From assembly GCA_963573305.1 (NCBI GenBank), contig OY754338.1, positions 21,202,192 to 21,266,191 of the forward strand: 64,000 nucleotides of DNA. Reading direction: 5' to 3'. This stretch comes from Pyrrhosoma nymphula. Its lineage: Eukaryota; Arthropoda; Insecta; Odonata; Coenagrionidae. This document shows, piece after piece, positions 23,678 to 36,157 of this stretch. The notes below the pieces were generated by a model. It was not told the DNA's origin. It was given only the letters and a program-made list of their open reading frames with translations, and ran no database searches. Within the stretch, counting starts at the first letter, position 1, and each line of letters begins with the position of its first letter. The position numbers were made by a program, and so were the translations under genes.

Positions 23678-26600
23678 ACGGTGGAAACACCGGTTAACAG
23701 GTAAGTCATTGAAGTTAAGTATATTTGGGCTTGATTCTGATTTGGAGGCGTAATTACCCTATTCGTCTGAGTCCTGTTGCCCTTGTCTGCAAGTGGCAGA
23801 CAGTATGTGCGAAATTACCTTAGCCGTCGAAGCACATTTAAAAAACTTCTAATACCACTTCACTTACATTACACTTGAAAGACCTTATATCGTTTGGAAT
23901 GCCATGCGATATTCCTTATTATATGGTTGCGATGTTATATCATAATTGATATAACGGAATAAAAAATTCAGTATCACTCTATACAAGACGTAACGCGTCT
24001 TTTAGACACAATATTTATATCGCCACGCGATACAAGATTCAATTGTCACATTCCCCTACTTCTCTATATTCCCCTAATCGTCCCATCATGTGTGTAGATT
24101 CCCAGATTCTCCGACAGAGTTCCAGAATTAGCACGGGGCTTTTAGAATATCCCGCTTTCGGGGTTGAAGCATCCTCCTCCAATTTTACATTTAAATAAAA
24201 ATTTAAAAAATATTGTTCTTATTATTATATTCTCTCAATTTTGTTATGTTTGATCGCATATTAATTGCAAAAAATACCACACCGTACATTAATTTATATT
24301 AACATTTTGTGATTTTTATACCATTGGTAAATGATGTTCAATTATCAAAATTGAATTACCTCTTTCAATTAGTAGAGTTATTTTAATGAAGACCAAATTG
24401 TGCAATTAATTCTGATCATTTAATGAGAATATAACATTTTTCACCATATCTTAGACTGAATATCCCGGAATTTCTGCCACTTGGATCGAACTTCTCAAGG
24501 AATCAGCACTTTAGAAGTTAAAAACCGTAGCATTTGTTTTGAAAAGTCAGCAATAACGATCTCGGATATATTATCTAAAGACTTGTGTACTTTGTACCTC
24601 AAGTCTACAAACTTGAACGTTGCATACGATTGCCATTTAATTATAAAAACTTATTTAAGTAAACAAACATTTTACACATCAAAAATACCTCAAACCTTCC
24701 TTCCTCCCTACAATGATAAAAAGCTAAGAAACATACTCTGTGATATTTATTTTTTCACAAACGAATTGATTTACGGTATCTAATTTCTCTTCTAAAAGTT
24801 CAAGTATTGTATAAATGCTCATGCAACAAATATCATGCACTTACTCTAGCAGATTAGAATACCATTCGCTACACCAATTAGAAATGCATACTTCAACGCT
24901 AAGACAATAATTATAACGAATAGCATGGTTGGAGAACCATGTTGTACTCAATTCAACTCTGAATACAAACTTCATTATTTCCTTATGGCTATGATAAGAA
25001 TCTTCCAACTATGATGAAATGCTATGTTAACCTTCTACTTATTTTCATTCCATCATAGGTCTTTCTAGACCCCTGATGCTGTCAAATCTCTCCTTTCATA
25101 ATCATAAACAATAATTCATCACTGTGAAGACTTCCGCTGCTGGATGAATTTGAAGATCTTCCGGGTCTTCCAGGTTTTACTCCGCGTTGGTCCATTATGT
25201 AGGAACTACAGTTACAATGGTGTTGCAGTTAGCTTCTTCAGATCAGAGAAGTGATGATGCAGGTTCTTTGGCTGTCTTTAATACATCATCCGTTGGGGTT
25301 AAGTCCGTCCTGATTGGTTAAAATTGCTCTTGGTTCCCAGGGCATTATTCGCTTCCATTGCGTTGGACAGCAAGTAACTGTCTTCTCTATAGAAGCTGTT
25401 GTAAATCTTGATGATTTAAATTATTTTCCGTATAACTCGCGGGAAGTAAAGCAAAGTAATTAAGTTATTAGCAAAAGAAAAAATATAGAAGATATAGGGG
25501 ATACATAGAAGAGATATCTTAACAGTGGGGGTGAAATAGTTTATCCTGCATTATCCCTTACGGCTTCTCACGAATTGAGTATTTTCTTAAGGCAAACAAT
25601 GTCAAATATATACCGAAACATCACTCCCCTTTGATTTAGAATTGGCATCTAGTTAAAAGTACTCTCTCGGAGTTGAAAAAAAGATCACTCAATAGGAGGC
25701 ACCCAGGTGGCTACCACGCCCTCTATGATGATTTTAAGTATATTTGATTTCCGTCATTGACAGTCGATTCCAGGCGTTTGAAAATTTCAAAAAAAACTAT
25801 GAAACACAGTGACAATTATGCGGTAATTCATGTGGAACACGAAAAACCATGTCGATTATTATCATCGAGAGACAAATTTGTAAAATAAGCATGATTTAAT
25901 TGTTTTTCATTAGAGAGTTTCCACCATTTAACGTGAGTTGGTTTCTTTTACTCGAACTGTTATCGCATATGATATATAATGGGAATAAAATCCGTGATGA
26001 TTTTATATTTGGACATCAAGAGGGCTGATTTATGCATTATTTAAAACATTTTAATTTTTTTGAATGCATACAAGAAATTAATGCACCGGCTGAAATCGTT
26101 CGGTTAGTCGGAAATAAAATATTTGACGAGCATATTGCATTTTCGAGTTATAACGACTCAATTACTCCCTGCATGTTGAAATTCATATCTCATACCTTTC
26201 ATGGAATGCGCATCACGAAAAATATATTTTAACGTGGAGAAGGGTGGGAACTGATAAATTCTCCTCAGCGGGGCATTTTAAATAAAAATCAAATGCATGA
26301 GCAACAATTTAGAAAATTTCAAAGCTCTTTTTTATTAACCTGCCACCAGACAAAATAATTCACAGTGAATGAATTGTTTTCGCTTAGCAACTAAAAACTC
26401 CTGCCCATATTTTGGTATTTAAAGCACGGAATTTTATTTTTGGTATAAATTAATAGAGGGAAACAAACGCTTACACTTTCACCATTGAAATTAAATGGAT
26501 TTCTAGGAAAGATGAAAAGCAAATGAGCCTTAGCAACCAAATACGCATTCGGTCTCCAATTCCACTGTCATGGGCAACAGAGAGGAAGAGAGATACACAC

Positions 26601-27194
26601 ATGATAAAAAACAAATGGTAATGCATCAGCGCAACTTTCACTCGTCGGGAACGTACAGAAAAATTCCAGCGTTCACCCCACCAAGACCAGGTAAGTAGTT
26701 AGGCATTTCCACATTACGTACCCCTATTCGAGCACAGTCATTGTTGTGGATAAATATTTTTGTTTACTTCAAATTTTTAAGTCCCCTTCAAACCGGTCTC
26801 ACGAGCCACTTTCCGAGTAGTATTCCGTTGTAAAGGGTAAAACAAAACACTCGTTTTCCTCTCCTGGGAATTCAAACAAATGCGCAGAATTAATATTTCC
26901 TTCGTGTCCTCTCCTTCGGTGATTTACAAGACAGGTGATCAACGTGAGTTGGAATTAAGTCCTTTTTGAAACATTTAAAGAACGGTGAAGTGGTGGATGG
27001 AGGAAAGAAAAACTAATGTTTCGCAAGATGCACGCCGTGAGATTGGACCGTAAATATTTCAATGAGGACTCTCAAGGGGCAGGCAGCCGTTCCGTGCGGT
27101 ACTTTATGCGCACCCACGTCCCTTCCACTCCCCACGGATCCCCTGCTATCCGATTCTAGACCACCCCGGCCTCAGGAACAGCGATGTGAGGTTC
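23678..27194. other. AT-rich stretch with no gene seen
   Basis: I see no recognisable coding motif. The frames at 24481-24783 and 26032-26232 have no family features. Confidence 0.55.
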
Positions 27195-27540
27195 TCAATT
27201 TGAAATGTCACGTTTAAAACTCCTCAATGAGGAAAGTTCAAATTAAGAACTATGCATCGATGTTCAATTGTGAAATTTCGATGTAAAAAATCCTATAAGA
27301 GAAAAATATGACGCTTAAACGATACATCAATACTCAATTTTAATTATCTAAAAGAATATCCTCAAAGTGAAAATATATCGATTCAGTAACGATGCATCTA
27401 TGATCAATTTAAAAGAATCAAGGTGAAAAATCCTCGATATAAAAAATATTTAGTCAGTATTCATATAAAATCATCGGGTTTTTTTATTAAAATTACCTCA
27501 ATAAAACTATAGGGTGATCGATCTATGGTTGGTTGGAATA
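27195..27540. repeat. Degenerate tandem repeat, about 70-bp unit, five units
   Basis: Units start with TCAATT at 27195, 27264, 27334 and 27404, a spacing of 69-70 bp, and a more diverged unit follows to about 27540. Each unit has an internal CCT(C/A)-AA-GAAAA block and, in units 1-3, ends near GATGCATC or its variants. It is an old minisatellite. Confidence 0.7.
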
Positions 27541-30500
27541 TAATCAAGTTAATTCTCAAAACGTCATTATCGGGTGAGTCGAAAATATTAGATCACTTTG
27601 ATTCAAAAGAGGCGTTATTAAAATTTCACATTTATTTCTCAACCGCTCGAATATTACGTCCACAACGTTACTCTCAAGGTTTAATGGCACCTTGTAGGTA
27701 CTTGCAACAAAGAGCAGAATCGTAAAAAGTGTATTTTTTGTGTCATGTTGAGAACCATTACATTACCCATTACGACTCCTAAAACCGTTACTTTCATATT
27801 AGGCCACGATTAATCGACAGATGGGGTTGCAGTCAATATCCCCCACGTGCCATCTTCGACAATAATTCCTGTATCATCAACCAATACAACTCACAGACAA
27901 TACTGCACACTAAAAATCGAAACATCATTATTCTAGGCGATACCTTACGTTGCGTCCTATCAAGGATGAATGACGCGATTAACGCTCATATCGAAATCAG
28001 CGTCCACATAAACTCATTGATAACGATCCACCACCACTTTTTTCTCAATGGCTACATTAAAAATGTCTCCCAATGCGTGAATTATCGACCATTTTACCCT
28101 ATCGACGCCTTATCATGTCGAATAATCGTAAATATTGGCAATCCTTCCACATAAGCTCATCGGCGATGATTTTCGTAATATCCTGCCGACCGTAATATCT
28201 TGTTTATTACCGTTTTCACTGCATTCCATGACAACCAATGAATTAACGGTAAAACATATCATGTTAGTGGCGCAATGAAGATCATCTTCGGTATTTCATG
28301 AAACGCTTATCTCGAATTGACCACTTCTACCAAATCGGCCGGGTGAATATTAAATAAATATCGATGCTACGTCGATATATCGCACCTATCTCCGTACATG
28401 CACCGTGACCGCTGGCTCTTTTTGCCAGCTCTTCGTGCACCCACTCACGTTTCTTTTCCCAATTTCATTCAATTAATGGGACATCTGCGCGGATTTCTTC
28501 CACCCATCCTTTTAAGCAATTTGCCCAACCCCACACCGCGCCAATTTATAACCGAGTACATACATACACGTTCGCACAAACACATATTTAAAACAAGGAG
28601 GGGCCCAACACAAACCCTTGTAGCGCGGCCAGCTACGAGCCCCTCCCTTTTTGAAAACTCGCCATTCCTCCCACCCTATAGCACCCCACCCAACCCCAAC
28701 TAACCCGCACCCCCAAACGCCAACCTCTTCCCCCTTGTGCCCATCCAGCAGCCGCGTGTGTTCCCTCTTTTGTCTTACTGCGTGACATCATTAAGGTCGT
28801 TAACTTCATGGGGCAATTAAGCCCGTAGTAATAACTGCGACGTGGATAAAATTTCGGGCGGTTTTTGAATTTTGCTTAACAATGCATGGCGTTATAACCC
28901 TTTTGCCGGAACTGGATGCGAAATTTATCAGTCTTTCCTTCCTTCTCCTTTTTTCCCATCCACGATTCCCTCTTTGAGCTCTGCGCTGAGTACTTCCATC
29001 GTGTGTTGTTTCATATCTTTCCCATCATCATCCCCTCTTCCCCTATATCGCCGCGCAGGGAGAGATCGTAAAAAAGGAATTATCTTCGGGGGAGGAGGAG
29101 CGGGATGAATCCAAAAACGCCCTAATCCGAAGGCCTCGGTCCGCCACGCTCAGCGGAATCAAAATTTGCATCTGTTATGCCCACGGTCGTCGCGTTCGTC
29201 AAATAAATGGAACGGCCATTGGCCAATATTTATGGTTTCCATGCATGTACACAAACACATACATTTGGACACATGGCCGAAATGCGTGGCAAAAAACTAT
29301 GAGCTATACGGAAATTTTGAGTGGTAAAAAAAATCATATAAACCTTTCGCAACTGATTTTCGGAAGCAATGAGTACTACCCACGATATTACCCACTTCTC
29401 ATAAAATTATATTTGGTTTGATTGAATACGTTTTCAAGAAAAAAACTAAATACAAAAGATGAGGGATATCTCAAAAGCTGATATTGTGCCCATTACCTCC
29501 TTTATATCTTCACTGAAATAGCCAGATTGGTATCCGTCATTATTTAACTAACTCTACGTATCTATTGACGCATAAAAATGTCAAATATTTTAAGGATCAT
29601 TCACTTCACTGCATAATAGGAGCGCTTAGCCCGATTCAATTAAAAGATAATGTAATCTGATTGTTAGGTGGAACTTACTCAAAATATTTCCAAGCATCAA
29701 GATAGTCTTCGAAATAAAAACGCAAAAATTTATTTCAGAGGACTACATGATAGCTATATCTGCTTATAGAACCAAGAACGTTTTCCGCAATAACGTCCCG
29801 AAGCAATGGGGTTTTCGTATAACTAATCTTTGAGGCTTATGCATCATTCAGATAAAGTAGGAAGTACCTAAATTCAATTAATTCAATGAGGAATTTTAAG
29901 TGCAAGAACAAACATTTTAATCCATACTTTCTTGGCTTTTAAATAATTTTATAATAAAAGATTGTTTAATATAACACATTTGCACAGCTCCTCCGATAAG
30001 ATACTTTTTGCACCTATCCGTCGTATACTTTTCTAAGTATACGAGACGGCTAAAATTTAAAATAACAATTAAGTACATATAACTCAGATAAAAGCCTCGA
30101 AGTCTTTCTAAAGCATTGAAATGTGATCCCACCAATAAGTCATTTCCGTCGTTGAATCAATAAGAGTAATACTAACATTTATGTGCTCAACATTTGGGCA
30201 CGCAAACTGAAATTTGCCAAACAGTGTGTCCATAATGAGCCTTCTAAATTCAACATTTTATTCAATTTATATGCAACACTATGAAGCCTGCATATGAATT
30301 AACATTTATTAATTTGTTCATTACAAATCATACGCAGAAATAATTCAGGCAATGGGCACCGAATCAGTCAAACAATCTTTATGTTATCAAATAAAAAAAT
30401 AATTTCTAATCTCGTAGTCATAATTTAAACATGAGTCGACACCACTAAAATTTCTATGTCCTGAGTGTAACTGATCTTCAATACTTAGGTGGTTCCACAC

Positions 30501-32486
30501 TTGCAATTACTTGGGGAAAGTGCTAGGCATGGTAATTATAAGCAAGCGACGAGCGCATAACGAGCGACTATAAGGTGCTAATGACGTCACCACGGAAGGA
30601 TGTCCAACACGTAGTACAGGAAAAATCAAAGCCAAATCAACTAGCTACCACATTAATGAATCTCAAAGCGAAGCATCCCGAACGCTAATGTCCATTTCCA
30701 CAGGGAGAAAGAAATAGAAAATCTGCATCTACCATCCCACGGATTTGAGAGATGATTAACCTAATCACATCGACAGTCTACCGAACACATCCCACACCTA
30801 TGACTACGTAGATATCAGTCGTCACCAAATGATCTCTCTTCCTGAGCCATGGCAGCGGAAACAAAGTGATGATATTGACAAATGAGGAGCGAAATCCCGA
30901 AGTATGAGAAATGGTTCAGAGGCTGGAAAAATGCATCGTCACAGATTGCGGCCATAAAAAAACATGTATCCCATCAAGGCAGCTTCAGTACTCTATATCT
31001 GCGTCATTACTCAATATTGACTCTATTTTAGACAATTTATTCAGTAAAAATTTTTCTAATTATCACCAACATTTATGTCCTATTCGTTCATAAGTATTTT
31101 ACTAAATAATAGGCGAATATTTCAACATTCCACTTTATGGTTACTTTTTGTAATGTTTTCCCCACATCCTTCACCCGATTTAAATCCCTTTCTAAGTATT
31201 TTTATCATTTATATCATATCATCATGCCGTACAGTGGATTACAACGATTCATATATTTGCAATTTTATACGCATAACATTTTATTGGTGCACAAGCGTTT
31301 TATAAGCCACAGAGGAGGGATTTGAGCTTCGGTGAGCACATTCAATGGTCAGAAACAATCAAATAACTGCATATAAATTAGTCTTTCCCTTTTACATCCA
31401 CCAGGAAGGAACGGTAATAGCCGACTGCAACAAGGACATTCATATTGTGTTTGAATTTAAGTTAGAATTAAAATAATGCTCCAAGTATTATGCGAAAATA
31501 TGACCTAAACAACATGCCCTAAAAATTATTAAAGTGTCAACTCTGCAATTTCCTGTCCCTCTGGCTTATTTCACGAGTCAGAGGAATTTGTCTATTCCAC
31601 ATATATTTATATGATGAAAATAATTAAAGAGTACCTACATGCATGGCCAGTACTTCTCCGAATTAAACGAGATAACTATGTCTTCTAACGAAACCCAGTT
31701 AGAATACTTTACTATTAAGGTATAACTAAATAAATACTCCTGTGTTTAATATTTAAATAACTTTCATATAATGACTAACAATAACTATAGGACCCTTATA
31801 ACTAAAAACCTTAAAAAATATTTGAACTTTTTATACCGACGCATTCAGGATGTTTGAGGTTCTAGCTGAGAAAGTTAACGTAGTCCATTTTTGCTCCAAA
31901 ATGATCACACACAAAACTGCGGGTTAAATTTGAGAAGTCGTTATGGAATAAAATTAAAGTACATGTGCTAAACTTTACAATACCAGTTTTCAAATGAGAA
32001 GGCCACACTTCAATACGTACATTTTAAGTAACACGAATACAAAATGCTACACTGAAACTAGTCCATGATCTCGTAACTGGTAGCAATGAATATGTCTCGT
32101 TCAACACTCCCATAATTGGCGACATTAGTACAGACACATCCCGGTTTTATGTCTGATTTACGTACCGCAAGATGGCGTAGCGTTTTCGTTAATTTATTTT
32201 CTTTAAAACGAGAGTTTTGGAAAATGCATCATACTAAGACTAGTCTAACTGAGAGTTATCGATGAGAGAAGGTATTAACGTCATTTTCCATGCAGATAAA
32301 ATATTTAATAAAATATCATAAATACAGAACTTAGACAATATGGTAGGCCTGGTTGGTCAACTCCAGGTAAGGGTGATAATTTCGGCCAGGGGCACGATTT
32401 TTTGGTAAAGTCTGCCTTATGCTCGCAACTCAAACCGTAAATGAAGCCATGATTAGATATTTAGCATCCGGCCCTTGGCCCCCTTG
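27541..32486. other. No gene supported; C-rich patch 28390-28760
   Basis: The C-rich segment at 28390-28760 gives a 101-codon proline-rich frame (28398-28703) that looks compositional. A purine-rich stretch ends near 29105. The rest is AT-rich without motifs. Confidence 0.5.
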
Positions 32487-32613
32487 GGGGAAATTCAAGT
32501 ATTACGTAAGACGATTTAATGGGGGAGAGGGGTGGATTTTTTCTTACGTTGTCTTAAATAGGGTACAATAGGGATGAGTAGGTACAATCTTACGTAAGAT
32601 TTTAGTGTCTTCT

Positions 32614-32855
32614 GACAAGGAACATTTACGAAGTGTAACGCGCCGATTTGATTCAAACTTGTCATGTTCATAAATTTAAGTAAAAAAATGAATTCTGTGA
32701 AAATTTACGTGCCCTCGTGGCCTACGATCCGAGATATTAGCAATAAAAAATCCGCGAAACGGCAACATTTACCGTCTCTGCGATCCAGCCGCCCGCAGAG
32801 AGCGAGCCCCTCCCGGCCGGTGTCGCGATCTCGGCCACTCGGTGGACGGCGCGCG
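32614..32855 (+). repeat. Left subterminal inverted repeat
   Basis: This is the partner of 35505-35747. It is GC-rich in its inner half (GATCCAGCCGCCCGCAGAG) and begins with ACAAGGAACA at its outer end. Confidence 0.85.
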
Positions 32856-33499
32856 GTTTTGTCTCCACGTAAAGCATTGGAGCGTCAGGTAAAGGTCGTG
32901 GTCAGGTAATTTCATGTCTCTACCTGACGACGCCTCCAGGAAGAGAGACGAAACGCCAAAAAAAAGCAATTAAACGCGATGGCTCCAGAGAATAATAAAA
33001 ATAGCGAAAACCTGAAGAATAATTGTAATTGTTATTTATTTGACTTGCGACTCATAGTCCAAAATACGGCATTAATTAGCAGTACATTAATTTTTTGTTA
33101 AGTCATGTGAGTTTAATTTAAAGGATGGTGGATGGAAAACATGCCACAAAATAATTATTTCGTTTTTTTCATTAAAAAATATTTGTACACAGAAATGGTT
33201 ATTTAAAAAAAAAAAGATTGAAACATAGGGGAAACTCACAATGGGCAGATTTTATAAATACGGAGTCCCCACACATATTATCGTCTTTATTTTCACAGTA
33301 TTTAACAAATATGTTTTCATCGAAGCAATATTGCACTGGAGTAATGTGGCTGTGTGGCTTTTTCCCTTAATACCCTGCCTTAAACCTCGCAAACGTTATA
33401 AAATTTATGAACCTAGGAGCAGAGAACTGGAAATACGTGAGCTATTGCATTTAAAAATATTGTTTCTTTAGAAAAAGTTCACATAGAACTGTTCTAATA

Positions 33500-34703
33500 A
33501 CATTCGATCAGAAATTTTGTGTACGAAATATTTCCACATTCGAAAAAATTACGTCTAGTGGTTGTTTAAGTCCCGTAGTTATCATCTTCACACGAATTAT
33601 TTTATTTTTCGGTATCACTTCAGTCATGGTATGATCTTTGTAAGGGCCCTAAGAATTCACCAAAAGAAATCTATTTACGGTGAAAAAACACTTCCGAAAT
33701 ATTCCTGCATGAGAATGTTTTTCGTCAGCAGCACAGAGGTTGATGCAACACAGTGAATATTGGAGGATTGAAAAATGTTTGTATTTTTGGGAAACTTTCC
33801 ATCCTTATCCTGCAAGCAGATGAGAAGAGGGGAGAGGAGCACAGCTTCGATTGAAATTGTCACCTGGATCGTATAAGAATGGGTGGTTGCATGCACACAC
33901 TGGACGACTGACTCAACTATTTTCACACCGCGAAATTTCAGTGTGCGACCGGAATGAATTTATTTTTTGAAACCACTCTGATCAGTATTTAGCATTTGCG
34001 ATCCACCTCTTTCAACCACATTTCTCACGTCCTGGACAAATTCCTTGCCCTTTTCCGTGATGGACCGTACTTCCGTGGAATATTTCTTGGAAACAACTTT
34101 TGTCACCTTTCGCGATTCTATATTGTGATGTTTTTTCTATTTCCATAGCAAGGCCGGAGTTGCTCTAAAGTTTGGTACTCCCTGCTCCAGTTTTTTATTC
34201 TCTTCAAGAGCCCACCTTCGCACATCCCTGTCATGAACTACTGGACGACCCTCCTTCGCTGTCTTGAAGCGGGAGAGAAGAGCAGCACGGATTAACCTGT
34301 ACTTTTCCTTTAAAACACCAGCTTCTATTACCTGCCTTTCGTAGCGATGTAGTTGTGTCTGACTTGTGATAAAGCGGAAGTTGTGCCGAACTGTCTCCAG
34401 TGAAAGATTTCCCTTCTTTCCTGACTTCCAAAATCAACTGCTATATTTTTTCTGGAGCATTGATGGATCTGGTCTTGGTTTTTTCATCGGTGAGACGTCG
34501 TACGATGTCGAAGAAGAAGGGGAAGTATGAGAAACATCATCATTCCTTTCAGATTCACCACTATTATCTTCATTATCCTCAACAGTTTCCTCATTCCTCT
34601 CATTTTCACTGTCAAATATGAGATATTCTTCGGTCTCACAGAGGAATTCTTCATCTTCCACACAGGAATTCAGTATCGCTGCAACACGAATATTAAAACA
34701 CAC
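33500..34703 (-). pseudogene. DDE transposase (CENP-B-like HTH), broken
   Basis: One minus-strand frame runs 34703-33675 with three in-frame stops: TGA at 34434-34436, TAG at 34137-34139 and TAA at 33960-33962. It starts with an acidic region (about residues 1-75, rich in E, D, N and S). A DNA-binding part follows, with SLETVRHNFRFI, KEGRPVVHDRDVRRWALE and VPNFRATPALLWK. After the TAG come SRKVTKVVSKKYSTEV and NTDQSGF, whose Asp is the likely first catalytic residue. After the TAA come IHSGRTLKFRG, THSYTIQVTIS and LLSPLLICLQDKDGKFP. After the terminal TAA a second frame continues to about 33500 with TTGLKQPLDV, the PLDV block of DDE_1 transposases. The segment with the second catalytic Asp appears deleted between the two frames. 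No function is expected. Confidence 0.82.
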
Positions 34704-35504
34704 TTAAATGATAATTCTTTGATATGATACAAAGATAAATATATAGGTACTGCTATAAAAAAAATTCTGTAATTTAAAACTGACCAAACAATTATTTTCA
34801 AGCTTTTCTTCCAGTTCGGTTTCTTCCACAGTGGTTTCCGAAAAACGAAGAGTATCTAGAAATTAGCTCTTCATCAGCTTCAACATGTTTAGAGGATTTA
34901 TCACCTGGGCCATACTTGTCGCCTAAACAATGTTTGAAGCTACGAGACACTAATTTTTTACAGAAATTGTGGCGTTATAGCTCAATCCTAAAGTCATAAG
35001 CAGCGGGCGTGTAGAAGGTAAGCGAATGTGTCCGAATAATCCGAAAGGCAAAGCAGAAATGACCAAATTCCACATTTTCTTCCTTGCTATTCTGTCTGCT
35101 CTGGTATCTTCTCTTCGATAGGATACCGTTCACGAAAGAGGCTCGGGTGATTTTATGTCAGTACATACAAATTGTTTGAGGATGCGTACTTCTCGGAAGG
35201 CGCCAGTCTGTGTACATTCTTTTAAGATGCACGAGTTCTGCCGACCTCCCACCAAAGGATAATGGATTATTTCCCTATTCACTCACTCCGCCGTGGTTAT
35301 CCCGGCAGCGGGAGGCCAAGGGTGGAGTGGTCATTCCTTTCATCGGTCATCTCGGTTCCCCTTCGTGGAGCCATTGAGAGTATATATCGGCACCTTTCCC
35401 TTGCTCACTGTGGGGTGATAAGATATGTTTTCATTGCTTGAGAGAAGGCAATGGACAATTCTGCGTAGCCTCCTTCCTAGAGACTAATGACGACCGTCTT
35501 ACCG

Positions 35505-35747
35505 CCGCGGCGCCGTCCACCGAGCGGCCGAGATCGCGACACAGCCCGGGAGGGGCTCGCTCTCTGCGGGCGGCTGGATTGCAGAGACGGTAAATGTTGC
35601 CGTTTCGCGGATTTTTGACTACTAATATCTCGGCTCGTAGGCCACGAGGGCACGTAAAATTTCACAGAATTCATTTTTTCACTTAAATCTATGAATATGC
35701 CAAGTTTGAATCAAATCGGCGCGTTACACTTCGTAAGTGTTCCTTGT
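35505..35747 (-). repeat. Right subterminal inverted repeat
   Basis: This is the inverted partner of 32614-32855. The match covers the GC-rich core and the outer GTTACACTTCGTAA block. Confidence 0.85.
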
Positions 35748-36157
35748 GAGGTGGCGTTTTCATCACTATTTGGTTGTTGTTGAACGAAATATTTTACTTT
35801 AAAGAATTACCTCCGCGGTGGTACGCCTGAAATTATGCTAAACAATTGAAAAACGTAGGCGTCCATTAGTTTGGAGATACGTATTGAATTTTAAAATATC
35901 TAGTGTTTTACGATTCGTGCCTCTTGTAAATCGTGAAATATCGTAAACCGTTATCCATCAGTTTTTGCACACTAGGACATGGAATCAACTATTTATTTAC
36001 ATACATATGTGTGCATGGTTTCAAAGATTTGTGGCAACTTAAGTAGGTGGGGAGCGGAGAGGGGGTGTTCATTAAATCTTACGTGGTATTACACAAGGGA
36101 GAGGGGGGGGAGTCAAAAAGTGGACAAAACCGCCTTGCGTAATACTTGAATGGCCCC

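Larger units (their letters stand above)
32487..36157 (-). mobile_element. DNA transposon with TIRs and broken DDE transposase
   Basis: The termini are GGGG-N2-ATTCAAGTATTACGTAAG at 32487 and the inverse (CTTGCGTAATACTTGAAT-N2-CCCC) ending at 36157. A second, longer inverted pair lies inside: 32614-32855 matches 35505-35747 in opposite orientation over about 240 bp, with high similarity. About 250 bp on the right (35760-36010) has no counterpart on the left. The interior encodes the transposase relic at 33500-34703 on the minus strand. No clear TSD was seen; the flanks are TTG and TCA. The terminal sequence does not look like pogo (CAGT..., TA target), and I do not name the superfamily with confidence; Zator-like is one possibility to test. 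Confidence 0.8.
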
